Counted from the first letter of the stretch, positions 33,746 through 43,243 are shown. The stretch is 64,000 bases of DNA from Spirochaetaceae bacterium (GCA_017936665.1 JAGBFB010000014.1:1-64000); one strand, 5' to 3'. Notes: a model not told the origin generated them from the letters alone. Translations and numbers: made by a program.

Positions 33746-34454
33746 TTTCTCCTTCTGATTTTTTTGAATTTGAAACTTTTTGCAAAGGTTTTTGAAGAAT
33801 CATTAAGAAAGCAATTCCAATTGCAAGGGAAGCAATCAGCATATTGTCTGGACCAAAAATGAAGAACGCGATAACTGAACACCCTCCTCCGATTATTGGT
33901 GGAAGTGGATTTTTTGTTTTCCTTAATTGTTCTATCAAAAGTACGATGAATAGTGCAGTTAAAGCAAAGTCAATTCCGTCAAAATTAAATTTTATTAAAG
34001 AACCTGCAATAGCTCCGATTATACTTCCAATTATCCAATAAAGGTGATCAAAAATAGCAATAGCTCCGTAGAATTTTCCTGGATTTAATCCTTTAGGAAC
34101 AGCAGTTCCTGTTAAAAGTGCGTAGGTTTCGTCAGTTAAGGCAAAGATAAGATAAGGTTTCCATTTTCCTACTTTTTTGAAAGGTTCAATTAGAGAAAGT
34201 CCGTAAACGATGTGTCTTATGTTTACCATTAGCATTGTTACAAGAATTGCTGTAAGAGGTGTTCCTGCGGAAAATAATCCTACTGCCATATATTGACCAG
34301 CACCTGCGTACATTGTAATGCTCATTAAAGGGGCTAACCACCAAGGATATCCTGCATTAACGAGCATCAAACCGAAGGGAATTCCTATTGATAAGTATCC
34401 AAATAATACGGGAATTGTAACTTTAAATGCCTGAATTAAAGAGTATTTATTCAT
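33735..34454 (-). CDS. azlC: Branched-chain amino acid exporter subunit AzlC
   Basis: A 239-residue protein of about six spans. The N-terminal FKVTIPVLFGYLSIGIPFG and the VNIRHIVYGLSL segment are typical of AzlC (PF03591). It precedes azlD and starts only 8 bases after the ABC ATPase stop. The presence of an amino-acid exporter behind a TrpX-like importer suggests the cluster balances one amino acid pool, but the substrate is not shown by the sequence. Confidence 0.9.
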   Translation of the reverse strand: MNKYSLIQAFKVTIPVLFGYLSIGIPFGLMLVNAGYPWWLAPLMSITMYAGAGQYMAVGLFSAGTPLTAILVTMLMVNIRHIVYGLSLIEPFKKVGKWKPYLIFALTDETYALLTGTAVPKGLNPGKFYGAIAIFDHLYWIIGSIIGAIAGSLIKFNFDGIDFALTALFIVLLIEQLRKTKNPLPPIIGGGCSVIAFFIFGPDNMLIASLAIGIAFLMILQKPLQKVSNSKKSEGENDA

Positions 34455-34462
34455 CGTAAAAA

Positions 34463-35257
34463 TTATCCAAGAATCATTTTATCACTTAAATCTGAATCTC
34501 CAGAAACGCTTACAAATTTTTCTAACAAATCTGTAACTTCAAGTTTCATTTTTTCTTCGCCACTTACATCATAAACAATTTTGCCTTCACTCATCATAAT
34601 AAGTCTGTTACCGTAGCGAATTGCGTCTTTCATATTATGTGTTACCATAAATGTTGTAAGTTTTTCTTTAGAAACAATTTCTTCAGTTAAGTCTAAAACT
34701 TTTTTTGCAGTTTTTGGGTCAAGGGCTGCAGTGTGTTCATCTAGCAAAAGTAATTTTGGTTTTTGAAGAGTTGCCATTAAAAGAGTAAGTGCTTGTCGCT
34801 GTCCTCCAGAAAGAAGACCTACTTTTGAATGTAATCTATCTTCCAAACCTAAATCTAAGGTTGCAAGTTTTTCACGATAAAGTTGTCTTTCTTCGTTTTT
34901 TATTCCCCATTCTAATGTTCGTCTTTTTCCTCTTCTGTAAGACATAGCAAGATTTTCTTCAATTTCCATATTGGCAGCAGTTCCCATCATTGGATCCTGA
35001 AAAACTCGTCCAAGAAATTTAGCTCTTACATGTTCTTTTTGATGAGTCACATCGATATTATCCAAAAGGATTTGTCCTTCATCACAAGTGTAAACTCCTG
35101 CAATTAAGTTTAGCAAAGTTGATTTTCCTGCACCGTTTCCACCGATGATAGTTACAAAATCTCCTGGTGCAAGATGTAAATCTATACCACAAAGGGCTTT
35201 TTTTTCAGTGATTGTTCCCGGATTAAATGTTTTATGTATATTTTTAAGAGTAAGCAT
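34463..35257 (-). CDS. ABC transporter ATP-binding protein (TrpZ-like)
   Basis: A 264-residue ATPase with Walker A GGNGAGKSTLLN (about residue 38), signature LLSGGQRQALTLLMA (about 148), Walker B KLLLLDEHTAAL (about 170) and the H-loop VTHNMKDAIRYG (about 205). The permease of the same system lies 17 bases upstream. The set matches the ABC systems with PF04392 binding proteins (such as streptococcal TrpXYZ). Confidence 0.9.
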   Translation of the reverse strand: MLTLKNIHKTFNPGTITEKKALCGIDLHLAPGDFVTIIGGNGAGKSTLLNLIAGVYTCDEGQILLDNIDVTHQKEHVRAKFLGRVFQDPMMGTAANMEIEENLAMSYRRGKRRTLEWGIKNEERQLYREKLATLDLGLEDRLHSKVGLLSGGQRQALTLLMATLQKPKLLLLDEHTAALDPKTAKKVLDLTEEIVSKEKLTTFMVTHNMKDAIRYGNRLIMMSEGKIVYDVSGEEKMKLEVTDLLEKFVSVSGDSDLSDKMILG

Positions 35258-35274
35258 TTTATTTTCCTTAAAAA

Positions 35275-36165
35275 TTAATTTTTCTTTTTATTTGCAAATT
35301 TTGATTTCATAACAGGTATTGAAAGTGCTAAAGCAACTGTTACTGCTGTAAAAAGTTTTAAATCTGATGAAGTTAAACCTAATTGCAAAACAATGGCAAT
35401 AATTACTCTGTAAATTATTGAACCCATAACTACTGACATTAAAATATACCAGAATGAAAATCTTTTTCCAAAAATTACTTCACCAATGATTATAGATGCT
35501 AACCCGATTACGATAGTTCCTGTTCCCATTTGAACATCTCCATAACCTTGGCTTTGAGCAACTAATCCACCTGAAAGAGCAACTAAGGCATTACCCAACA
35601 TCAATCCTAAAATTTTCATGTTGTCTGTATTTACACCCTGAGCTCTTACCATTTTTTCGTTGTTTCCTGTAGCTCTAATTGCACTTCCAATTTCAGTTCC
35701 AAAGAACCAATACATTGCAAAAATGATTATAACTGAAAAAATTGTTCCAATGATAAAAGAAGTTGTAGTTGTACTTGTATTTATCAGTGAAGAAATTTGT
35801 GTCATTAAAGTTGTTTCGCCTAAAAGAGAAATGTTTGCTCTTCCCATAATTCTGATGTTTATTGAATATAGAGCAATCATTGTAAGAATTCCAGCTAAAA
35901 TTCCAGGGATTTTTAATTTTGTATTTAGTAATCCTGTTACTATTCCTGAAATTCCTCCTGCAATAAAGGAAATAAAAAGTGCTACTAAAGGATTACAATC
36001 CAAAACGATGAGGGCTGCGTTTACAGCTCCTCCTAAAGCAAAACTTCCATCTACAGTTAAGTCTGCAAAATCTAGTACTTTGTATGTGATATATAGTCCT
36101 AAACACATGATTCCCCAAAGAACACCTTGAGAAACCGCTCCGTACATCGCTAGTAAAATATTCAT
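35275..36165 (-). CDS. ABC transporter permease (TrpY-like)
   Basis: A 296-residue permease of the LivH/RbsC fold with about eight to nine membrane spans. It contains the conserved segment KVLDFADLTVDGSFALGGAV (about 29-48) and GNALVALSGGLVAQSQG (about 191), as in permeases partnered with PF04392 binding proteins. It follows the binding-protein gene after an intervening hairpin, so it would be expressed at a lower level. Start ATG at 36165 has a GGAG site. Confidence 0.9.
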   Translation of the reverse strand: MNILLAMYGAVSQGVLWGIMCLGLYITYKVLDFADLTVDGSFALGGAVNAALIVLDCNPLVALFISFIAGGISGIVTGLLNTKLKIPGILAGILTMIALYSINIRIMGRANISLLGETTLMTQISSLINTSTTTTSFIIGTIFSVIIIFAMYWFFGTEIGSAIRATGNNEKMVRAQGVNTDNMKILGLMLGNALVALSGGLVAQSQGYGDVQMGTGTIVIGLASIIIGEVIFGKRFSFWYILMSVVMGSIIYRVIIAIVLQLGLTSSDLKLFTAVTVALALSIPVMKSKFANKKKN

Positions 36166-36200
36166 TTGCTCTCCTATAAAAAGTCAACGAGAAAAATACA

Positions 36201-36246
36201 AAAAAAACCGTATGAATAAGTTTAGATGTATCTCATCCATACGGTT
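36201..36246 (-). terminator. Intra-operon terminator after the binding-protein gene
   Basis: On the minus strand AACCGTATG (36246-36238) pairs with CATACGGTT (36214-36206) and is followed by a U run from the seven A at 36201-36207. It would reduce transcription into the permease and ATPase genes, keeping the binding protein in excess. Confidence 0.75.
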
Positions 36247-36264
36247 ATTGTTTATAATTCTCTA

Positions 36265-37230
36265 TTAAAGATTATCTGGAATTGTTATTCCTAGTTTTTG
36301 AGCCATATCTTTGTTTACTGTTAAAGTACAAGTTTCAAGATATTCAATAGGCATTGTTGCAGGTTCTGCTTCTCCATTTAGGATTTTAACTGCTTGTTTT
36401 GCAGTTTGTTTTCCAAGTTCGTAGTAGTTAATTCCATAAGTTGCAAGACCACCAGCCATTGTCATTCCTTCTTCGCCACAAATTACAGGTAATTTTGCAG
36501 GAATTGTAACCATAGCTACTGTTGCCATACTTGAAGCAATCATATTATCTGTAGGTGCGTAAATTGCATCAACTTTTCCAACAAGGTTTTGTGTTACTTG
36601 TTGAACTTCATTTGTATTTGAAACAGTTGCATCTACATACTCAATTCCTAATTCATCACAAACTTTTTTTGCAATATCAATTTGGAAGTATGAGTTTTGT
36701 TCGCTTGAGCAATACAAAAATCCGATTTTCTTTACATCAGGAACAAGTTTTTTAATCAAGTTGATTTGAGCTTCTACTGGTGTTAAATCTGATGTTCCAG
36801 AAACATTTGTCCCAGGAACTTCATTTGATTTTATCAATTTTGCAGATGCTGGATCAGTTACTGCTGTAACTAGAACAGGAATATCCTTTGTTAAATTTGC
36901 AACTGCTTGTGCAGCAGGAGTTGCAATTGCAAGAATCAAATCATCTTTATCGTTTATTAATTTTTGTGCGATTGTTTGACAATTTGCTTGTTCACCTTGT
37001 GCGTTTTGGTAATCAATTTTGATGTTTTTACCATCTTCAAAACCTGCTTCTGCAAGTCCGTCAACAAAACCACGATATGAAGCATCTAATGCATCGTGTT
37101 CCACAAGTTGTAAGATTCCGATTTTTTTCACGTTTTTGTTTTCAGCATCTTTTTTTGTGCAACCACTAAATAAAAATACTACACAAAGAAGAGCAAAGAC
37201 AGAAAACATGAAAACCTTTGAGTTTTTCAT
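36265..37230 (-). CDS. ABC transporter substrate-binding lipoprotein (TrpX-like, PF04392)
   Basis: A 321-residue lipoprotein; the signal peptide ends FLFSGC (Cys24). The mature domain has the two-lobe fold of the PF04392 family: KKIGILQLVEHDALDASYRG, FVDGLAEAGFEDGKNIKI, ILAIATPAAQAVAN, and later GEEGMTMAGGLATYGINYYE. Members of this family bind tryptophan, tyrosine/phenylalanine or other small ligands. It is the first gene of a minus-strand run and is followed by a terminator-like hairpin, then the permease, ATPase and azlCD. Confidence 0.9.
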   Translation of the reverse strand: MKNSKVFMFSVFALLCVVFLFSGCTKKDAENKNVKKIGILQLVEHDALDASYRGFVDGLAEAGFEDGKNIKIDYQNAQGEQANCQTIAQKLINDKDDLILAIATPAAQAVANLTKDIPVLVTAVTDPASAKLIKSNEVPGTNVSGTSDLTPVEAQINLIKKLVPDVKKIGFLYCSSEQNSYFQIDIAKKVCDELGIEYVDATVSNTNEVQQVTQNLVGKVDAIYAPTDNMIASSMATVAMVTIPAKLPVICGEEGMTMAGGLATYGINYYELGKQTAKQAVKILNGEAEPATMPIEYLETCTLTVNKDMAQKLGITIPDNL

Positions 37231-37377
37231 ATTTTACTCCTAGAGAAAAAATTTTTATTGTCAAGTTACAATTTTTTAACGCCGTCTATTAGAATATTCC
37301 AAATACAATTTATTAGCAATATATTTTTTAAACTTTTATTGTTTTTTTTTATTAATTCTCTTATAATTTTTTTTGTG

Positions 37378-37983
37378 ATGAATTTTAATAAAAGATTTTT
37401 TTCCTTTGTTTTAGTTTTATTTATTAGTATTTCATTTATTTCGGCCTTATCTTCTAAACCTTTTGCTTTAAATATTGCATTAGGCTCATCTGCTATAGTT
37501 TACGGAGATGAGCAAATCAAAGAATATAAATCTGTACTTTTTGCTGAAAATACAAGTCGTTTTATTTTAAATACGGAAGTTTCAACTCATCTTTTTTTAG
37601 ATGATTATATATCTTTGAATATTGGTTCAATTTTAGGTTTTGATTGGTTCAAAAACACAAATGCAAATTTATTTTTATTAAAATACGATATTTTTGCAGG
37701 AATTAGAATTTATCCATTTTTAAATGGATTTAATTTTGGAATTGACTATATTTGTGGCGGTTTATCAAATTTCTTAAAAGTTTATTCTACGTCTGATGAA
37801 AATATAAAATCTGCAACAGTTGTTTCTGATTGGAGCAATGGTTTTAGACTTCTTGCTGAATACATCTTTGTTGTGGAATCTTCAAAATATAGCCCTGCAA
37901 TAGGATGCTATTGGCAAAATATGCCAAGGAACAACGGCTACGATAATAGTTTTTCAGTTTATGCAAAACTTGCTATTAGATAA
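37378..37983 (+). CDS. Exported beta-rich protein, likely outer-membrane barrel
   Basis: I chose the ATG at 37378 (MNFNKRFFSFVLVLFISISF), which gives a good signal peptide with a cut after ISALS-type residues near 24; the frame extends upstream without purpose. The ~202-residue protein alternates hydrophobic strands with turns (NIALGSSAIVYGD, YISLNIGSILGFDWF, FAGIRIYPFLNGFNFGIDY) and ends in FSVYAKLAIR, consistent with a small 8-stranded barrel, although the terminal residue is Arg rather than aromatic. I do not recognise a named family. It is divergent from the ABC operon and convergent with coaX. Confidence 0.6.
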   Translation: MNFNKRFFSFVLVLFISISFISALSSKPFALNIALGSSAIVYGDEQIKEYKSVLFAENTSRFILNTEVSTHLFLDDYISLNIGSILGFDWFKNTNANLFLLKYDIFAGIRIYPFLNGFNFGIDYICGGLSNFLKVYSTSDENIKSATVVSDWSNGFRLLAEYIFVVESSKYSPAIGCYWQNMPRNNGYDNSFSVYAKLAIR

Positions 37984-37989
37984 AATTTG

Positions 37990-38778
37990 CTAAAATAAAT
38001 CTGCAATTCGTTTTAAGCCTTTTAGGGTTAATTGTTTGTCTACAAATTCAAACACATCTGTAATTGGTTTTAGAACACTATTTAATCCGCCAGTAGCAAT
38101 TACTTTTATGTCTTCATATTTGAGATTACATTTTTTTGATAAATCTGTTTTTATTTTATCGATGAGAGATTCTACTAATCCTTTATAACCTAAAATAATT
38201 CCTGCTTGAATCGAATGAATTGTGTTTGTTCCAAGGGAATTTTCTGGGGCTTCCAAAGGGACAGAAGGCAACTGGGCTGTATTTGTAAACAAAGAATTTA
38301 CAGCAGTTTTAATTCCTGGTGCAATCGCAACACCTTGAATATTTCCTTTGTCATCAATAGCTGTAAAAGTTAAAGCTGTTCCAAAATCTGCGATGATGCA
38401 AGGTTTTTTGTATTCCACAAAGGCTTGAACTGAATTTGCCACCAAGTCTGTACCAATTTCGTGAAGTGCGGATTTAGGAATTGTTACAGGAAGTTTATCG
38501 TAAATGCTTGGTCCCAAAATGATAGGTTTTCTTCCGATGATGTTTTCCATCAAACGAATAAAAGGTCCAATCAATAAAGGAACTACAGAACTTAAAACTC
38601 CTGATTTTATGTAAGATTGTGAAATTCCGTTATCTCTAAAAAAAGAAAGAATTATTGAACTGTATTCATCTGCTGTTCTATTTGGATCTGAGTGAATTCT
38701 CCATTCATGGGTAATTTCATCTTCATGAAAAAGAGCAACAACAATATTTGTATTTCCAATATCGATAGCTAAAAGCAC
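37990..38778 (-). CDS. coaX: Type III pantothenate kinase
   Basis: A 262-residue ASKHA-fold kinase phosphorylating pantothenate in the first step to CoA. Motifs: LLAIDIGNTNIVVALF (phosphate 1, residues 2-17), GTDLVANSVQAF (about 108), IADFGTALTFTAID (about 127) and GAI-type AGIILGYKGLV (about 190). The start is GTG at 38778 with AAGGAAGG 5 bases upstream. The type III form is the usual one in spirochaetes. It is divergent from hisS. Confidence 0.93.
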   Translation of the reverse strand: MLLAIDIGNTNIVVALFHEDEITHEWRIHSDPNRTADEYSSIILSFFRDNGISQSYIKSGVLSSVVPLLIGPFIRLMENIIGRKPIILGPSIYDKLPVTIPKSALHEIGTDLVANSVQAFVEYKKPCIIADFGTALTFTAIDDKGNIQGVAIAPGIKTAVNSLFTNTAQLPSVPLEAPENSLGTNTIHSIQAGIILGYKGLVESLIDKIKTDLSKKCNLKYEDIKVIATGGLNSVLKPITDVFEFVDKQLTLKGLKRIADLF

Positions 38779-38831
38779 AAAATCCTTCCTTTCCTTAAAT
38801 TAAAGGCATTGTTTAATCTGGATAAAAGTAA

Positions 38832-38860
38832 TTGTATTTTTATCTCATATTTTGTAGTAT
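38832..38860 (+). promoter_or_regulatory. hisS promoter, apparently leaderless
   Basis: TTGTAT (38832-38837) and TAGTAT (38855-38860) are 17 bases apart. The ATG at 38868 is 8 bases after the -10, so transcription should begin at about the start codon. No ribosome site precedes it. Confidence 0.55.
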
Positions 38861-38867
38861 ATCAGAT

Positions 38868-40175
38868 ATGGAAACTTTGATACAACCCAAAATTTTAAAA
38901 GGTTTTAGAGATTTTTTACCTGAATCAGAAATTCAACGTTCTTTGTTGATTGAAAAACTTACAAAAACTTTTCGTTCTTATGGATTTGTTCCAATTGATA
39001 CACCTGTACTAGAATATTCAGAAATTTTGCTAAGAAAAAGTAATGGTGAAACTGAAAAACAAGTTTTTAGATTTGAAGACAATGGAAAACGTGATGTTGC
39101 AATGCGTTTTGATTTAACAGTTCCTTTTGCTCGTTTTGTTGCAGAACATAAAGATGAATTATATTTTCCCTTTAAGCGATATCACATTGCAAAAGTTTGG
39201 CGAGGTGAAAAACCACAAGCAGGTCGTTATCGAGAATTTTATCAGTGCGATTTTGATATGGTTGGTTCTGATAGTGCTTCAAGTGATTTTGAAATTCTTT
39301 CTTTAATGAAAAGTGCTTTAAGCGAAATTGGTGTTGATAACATAACAATAAAAGTAAATCATCGTGGAATTTTTAACGCTTTCCTTGAAAAATTAGGTTT
39401 ATCAGAAAAATCAGAAGATGTTTTACGCATCGTTGATAAACTTGCAAAAATCGGTGAAGAGCAAGTTACATTACAATTGAATGAAATTACTCAAGATGAA
39501 AATAAATCTAAAGAAATCTTAACTTTTATTGCAGGTAAAGATGATTTTGATTCAACTTTGGAATTGATTGGTTCTATGGCTGGTGAAAAAGCAAATCCTT
39601 TTGTAGAAAGAATGAAGGATATTCGTCAAATGATGAAAGCCAGTGGAATTGATTCTACTTATGTTTTAGATCCTTCAATTACTCGTGGATTAGATTATTA
39701 CACAGGCGTTGTTTACGAAACTTTCTTAAATGATTTACCTTCAATTGGTTCTGTTTGTTCTGGTGGAAGATACGATAACTTAGCTGGTTTGTACATGAAA
39801 GAAAAAATCAGTGGTGTTGGTTCTTCTATCGGATTAGATAGATTAATTGCAGGTCTTGAACAGTTAGGTATAATTTCTAAAAAAGGAAGTTTTGTAGATT
39901 TAGAAATTTTCTGTATGGATTCTTCTCTTGCAGTTGAATATCAAGGTCTTGCTCAAAAACTAAGAAATGCAGAAATCTCTTGTGAAGTTTTTCCAGATGC
40001 CAAAAAGATTGGTCAGCAATACAATGTTACGGACAAAAAAGGTATCAAATGGGGAATTTTGATGAACGCAGAAAACGCAAAACAAGGAGTTTTTGTTCTA
40101 AAAAATCTTGAAACAAGAGAGCAATTTGATAATTGTACTGTAGAACAAGCAGTAAAAATTATTTCTGCCCAGTAA
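38868..40175 (+). CDS. hisS: Histidyl-tRNA synthetase
   Basis: I chose the ATG at 38868 (METLIQPKILKGFRDFLPE), the family start; the longer frame to 38832 covers the promoter. The ~435-residue class II synthetase charges tRNA-His. Motif 1 lies near TPVLEYSEIL, motif 2 at VWRGEKPQAGRYREFYQCDFD (long conserved stretch, positions about 39198-39260), the histidine loop in RGLDYYTGVVYE and motif 3 in GVGSSIGLDRLIAGL. The C-terminal anticodon domain is complete. The last 17 bases overlap the convergent lipoprotein gene. Confidence 0.95.
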   Translation: METLIQPKILKGFRDFLPESEIQRSLLIEKLTKTFRSYGFVPIDTPVLEYSEILLRKSNGETEKQVFRFEDNGKRDVAMRFDLTVPFARFVAEHKDELYFPFKRYHIAKVWRGEKPQAGRYREFYQCDFDMVGSDSASSDFEILSLMKSALSEIGVDNITIKVNHRGIFNAFLEKLGLSEKSEDVLRIVDKLAKIGEEQVTLQLNEITQDENKSKEILTFIAGKDDFDSTLELIGSMAGEKANPFVERMKDIRQMMKASGIDSTYVLDPSITRGLDYYTGVVYETFLNDLPSIGSVCSGGRYDNLAGLYMKEKISGVGSSIGLDRLIAGLEQLGIISKKGSFVDLEIFCMDSSLAVEYQGLAQKLRNAEISCEVFPDAKKIGQQYNVTDKKGIKWGILMNAENAKQGVFVLKNLETREQFDNCTVEQAVKIISAQ

Positions 40176-40533
40176 TTTTTTTTGAAGCTGTATTTGCTTG
40201 TAACTGATTATTACAAATGTAAATATCATCTTCTTCAATCCAACCATCTGATAGTTTATACCAGATGGTTTTTTTATTTTTTTCGGACATTACAATTTTT
40301 TTTCCGAGAATTTTGTGGATATCGCCTCGTCGTCCATGGGAAGCAACATCAGCGTTTTCTGATGGTTCAGTTTTATAAGTTGTGTATGGGGATGAAATTA
40401 CAGCCCAACTTTCGTTAATTGAAATTTGAGAAATTTGTTCTAAATTGATATTTGAAATTTTATTCTTAGAGCAAGAAGTAAAATTAAAAATTGAAAAAAA
40501 ACATATTCCAATAAAAAAAAGTTTGTACTTCAT
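40159..40533 (-). CDS. SH3-domain lipoprotein
   Basis: A 124-residue lipoprotein with lipobox FNFTSC (Cys21). The rest is one bacterial SH3-like domain (about 42-110): AVISSPYTTYKTEPSENADV, ending with WYKLSDGWIEEDDIYI, a pattern found in cell-wall-binding proteins. The gene overlaps the end of hisS by 17 bases in the opposite direction. A function in envelope binding is inferred from the domain alone. Confidence 0.75.
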   Translation of the reverse strand: MKYKLFFIGICFFSIFNFTSCSKNKISNINLEQISQISINESWAVISSPYTTYKTEPSENADVASHGRRGDIHKILGKKIVMSEKNKKTIWYKLSDGWIEEDDIYICNNQLQANTASKKITGQK

Positions 40534-40539
40534 AATATT

Positions 40540-40941
40540 TTATAACCTATAATGATTTCTAATTTGAACAAGTAATTTTAAATCAGAATCAACAAAATCT
40601 AATTCAGAAATTTTATCAAAAGTAACCCAATTTATATCAGTATGCTCTGTTAAAATCCAAGAGATATTATCGATATCTTTAATAAAAACTTCGTAGGCAA
40701 ATAACTGAACTGTATCTTCGTTATGAGAAAATTCTGCTTTAGCAATGCACTCTCCAACGTCAATATCAATCATAAATTCTTCTGTAAATTCTCTAATTAG
40801 AGCTTGTTTGTGAGTTTCGCCTTTTTCGACTTTTCCACCAGGAAATTCCCATTTGCTTCCCATTTGTCCTTGAGGTAATCTTTTTCCAATAAGCACCAAC
40901 TCGTCAATAACAATAATTCCAGCGATAGATTGTTTTATCAT
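40540..40941 (-). CDS. Nudix hydrolase, MutT/8-oxo-dGTPase-like
   Basis: A 133-residue Nudix protein. The Nudix box reads GGKVEKGETHKQALIREFTE followed by EFMID; all catalytic Glu residues are present, but the usual Gly near the box end is Met. The start MIKQSIAGIIVIDELVLIGKR and the WEFPGGKVEKGE strand are those of MutT-type 8-oxo-(d)GTP diphosphatases, which sanitise oxidised nucleotides. A GGAGG site precedes the ATG. The next gene downstream on this strand is the SH3 lipoprotein, 6 bases away. Confidence 0.88.
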   Translation of the reverse strand: MIKQSIAGIIVIDELVLIGKRLPQGQMGSKWEFPGGKVEKGETHKQALIREFTEEFMIDIDVGECIAKAEFSHNEDTVQLFAYEVFIKDIDNISWILTEHTDINWVTFDKISELDFVDSDLKLLVQIRNHYRL

Positions 40942-40974
40942 GTTTTACCTCCGATGTAAAAATAATTTATAAAA

Positions 40975-41388
40975 CTATAGAATTATTACTCTTGGAAATA
41001 AGAAGTGTAAAATAGCTGATAAAATACAGATTATTCCGATATATTTTTTATTTTGAATAAAAAGTAGCTCGAATTTTGGATTCATTGAAGAATCGCTACG
41101 AGATGTGTGTTTATAATAATCAATTAAAAGAGAAATTCCTCCTAAAAGACCTGCTACAGAAGGTAATAAATCTCCGATAATAGGAACTGCTCCTGGAAAA
41201 GAACTTAATAATTTTATTAAAGCTGTAAAACAACATAAAATTCCAATTATTAATTTAAAAGTATTATTTGTAAAAAACTCTGGAACATTCTTTAGAGAAT
41301 CTTGTGCTTTTTCGGAATAACTATTAAAAATAAGAGTTAATCCTGCAAGACAATTTAACAATATTGATAAAAAATAAAATTGTAACAT
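40975..41388 (-). CDS. Conserved-looking membrane protein, about four spans
   Basis: A 137-residue protein with hydrophobic segments at about 2-22 (LQFYFLSILLNCLAGLTLIF), 43-63 (TFKLIIGILCCFTALIKLL), 68-88 (VPIIGDLLPSVAGLLGGISL) and 115-135. I do not recognise a named family. It follows the 41404 gene by 15 bases in the same direction, and both follow the NHL-type lipoprotein, so the three likely form an envelope operon. Confidence 0.65.
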   Translation of the reverse strand: MLQFYFLSILLNCLAGLTLIFNSYSEKAQDSLKNVPEFFTNNTFKLIIGILCCFTALIKLLSSFPGAVPIIGDLLPSVAGLLGGISLLIDYYKHTSRSDSSMNPKFELLFIQNKKYIGIICILSAILHFLFPRVIIL

Positions 41389-41403
41389 ACTGCTCCTTTA
41401 GGG

Positions 41404-41958
41404 TTAATTTTTTTCAACCATGGAAGTTAGCAAAATACTTTCTTTTGTATCGGTATTTGTTACTTCAACCTCTACTGATATTATATCATAATCTGTAAAA
41501 ATTGTCCTAATAAATTCTTCTTTTTGTGTAATAAGAGACTCAATTTTTTGCTGATTTATAAGTTGTTTTTCATTATCAAAGACAGAAATTGTAATCTCCA
41601 AAGGAAGATTTATTTGTTTTGTTTCTTGAGTTTCGGTTTTTATACTTATAAAAATTTTTTCTTCAAAAGAAAATGCTGATAATGTAAAATTTGTGTTTTG
41701 TAAAGAACTTTCATTTGCCTTTGGACCAAAAAATATTAAAGAGACAACTAATGCAAGAACTAAAATCAATGCCATAAAAGTAAATCTCGAAGATTTTGTG
41801 TGAACTAGTGCTTTGAAAAATCCTTTTGGTGGAGTAGGACCTTCTCCAGCATAATATTTTTTTACTGTGTCAGGAGCATTTTTTAGTCTTTCTTCACGGC
41901 TGTATCTAAAATTAAGTTCGTTTTCAGAAGGATTATCTGTGTAAATATCATCTTGCAT
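41404..41958 (-). CDS. Single-span membrane protein with periplasmic domain
   Basis: A 184-residue protein with a cytosolic, charged N-terminus (about 1-58, including SREERLKNAPDTVKKYY and PTPPKGFFKALVH), one span (about 60-78, FTFMALILVLALVVSLIFF) and a beta-rich outside domain (about 88-180, with SFEEKIFISIKTETQETKQ and ISVEVEVTNTDTKESILLT). No family recognised. It lies between the beta-propeller lipoprotein and the four-span protein in one operon. Confidence 0.65.
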   Translation of the reverse strand: MQDDIYTDNPSENELNFRYSREERLKNAPDTVKKYYAGEGPTPPKGFFKALVHTKSSRFTFMALILVLALVVSLIFFGPKANESSLQNTNFTLSAFSFEEKIFISIKTETQETKQINLPLEITISVFDNEKQLINQQKIESLITQKEEFIRTIFTDYDIISVEVEVTNTDTKESILLTSMVEKN

Positions 41959-41977
41959 TTTATATTTCCTTATGAAT

Positions 41978-43243
41978 TTATAAAATTGATTCTATCAAGG
42001 AATCTGTTCTCCACCAAAGAATATCGACTTTTTCATTTGAAGCAAGTAATGCAGAGATTATCCCATCGTCAGATAAAGTAAAATTTAGATATTCAGTTTT
42101 ATCTCTGTTGTATTTTAAGTGTCTTTTAATAATTCTTTGTCCATTTGGTTGAATCATTTGAACGATATATCCTGTAGAATCTGGAATCATAAAAAAGAAC
42201 CAGCCTGATTCTGTTACACCTAAAAAGTCAAATGCTGTATTATATGTTAATTTACTAAAACCATCTGTTACAACATCTTCGTAAGGTGGAATTACCAAGA
42301 ATTCTTCAAATTGACCATTTTCAACATTTAGAGGATGTAACAATGTTTGATAATATTCTATTCCTGATTGTACATTTGATTCTGTATCAATTACAGTTTT
42401 GTGATAGTCAGTTTTTATGTAGAGTTTTTGTTTTGTAAAATCTGGAATTATTTTATCAATCGTTACAAAATATTCGGTTGAATCCATATCGTATTCATCT
42501 TTTACAAGAGGAATAGATTCTGTTTTTATAGGAATTGTATATTTCAAAAATCCTGCGGAATTAAACCAGAAAACTGTGTTTCCTTCAGTTGTGATACAAG
42601 TAACTATTAGTTCATTATTTTTTGTAACAAAAATATCTTTTATAAATGGGAAAGGAGTTCCTCCAGGACCTTCTTGTCCTATGTAATCAATGAAGTTACC
42701 TTCATTTGTAAAACGTAAAACAACTTCTTTTAGAATTGTTTTGCTTTGTAAATCTTGTTCTTGCCTTTCTGCTGTAATTTGGTCTACTACAAAAATATTT
42801 TTTTCCGAATCAACTGCTAAATTGGAAATATTATTAAAGGGATGTTTTTGTGCTGACTGAGTTATAGTCTTTTGGGAATAATTTTCTGTGCTAGAACCTA
42901 TAGCATTTGAATTTGTGATTTTACGAACAAATGATGGTTCTGGATTTGTTTCTGGATTGTAAATTATTCCAAGTAAATCTCCGTAGGAAGTTGTTTGGAT
43001 AATTTTCTTGGCGTTATCATCTGCAATAAAGAAAAATCCATCTTTCATGAAAATTTTAGTATTTATATTTCCAAGGTTTGCTAGATTAAAAAGTTGAAGT
43101 TCGTTTTCGTATTTCCCGTAATTTAGAGAAAAAAGGTTTTCTTCCTTGATTGTAGAAATTGTTTGATTCCTAGAACAAGAAAAATTTAATAAAATTAGTG
43201 TAATAAATAAAACTGATGTAAAAAATTTAATAAATTGTTTCAT
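41978..43243 (-). CDS. NHL/beta-propeller-like lipoprotein
   Basis: A 421-residue lipoprotein with lipobox LNFSC (Cys23). The mature part has repeated blades with the pattern fluid-D-x-x-x-N-x-I-x-V-x-D, for example LAVDSEKNIFVVDQITAE (about 136), and IFVTKNNELIVTCITTEG (about 200), typical of NHL-like beta-propellers. I recall a spirochaete family of such lipoproteins (annotated LIC_12708-like) but cannot confirm it. It opens a minus-strand operon with two membrane proteins, and is divergent from secA. Confidence 0.7.
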   Translation of the reverse strand: MKQFIKFFTSVLFITLILLNFSCSRNQTISTIKEENLFSLNYGKYENELQLFNLANLGNINTKIFMKDGFFFIADDNAKKIIQTTSYGDLLGIIYNPETNPEPSFVRKITNSNAIGSSTENYSQKTITQSAQKHPFNNISNLAVDSEKNIFVVDQITAERQEQDLQSKTILKEVVLRFTNEGNFIDYIGQEGPGGTPFPFIKDIFVTKNNELIVTCITTEGNTVFWFNSAGFLKYTIPIKTESIPLVKDEYDMDSTEYFVTIDKIIPDFTKQKLYIKTDYHKTVIDTESNVQSGIEYYQTLLHPLNVENGQFEEFLVIPPYEDVVTDGFSKLTYNTAFDFLGVTESGWFFFMIPDSTGYIVQMIQPNGQRIIKRHLKYNRDKTEYLNFTLSDDGIISALLASNEKVDILWWRTDSLIESIL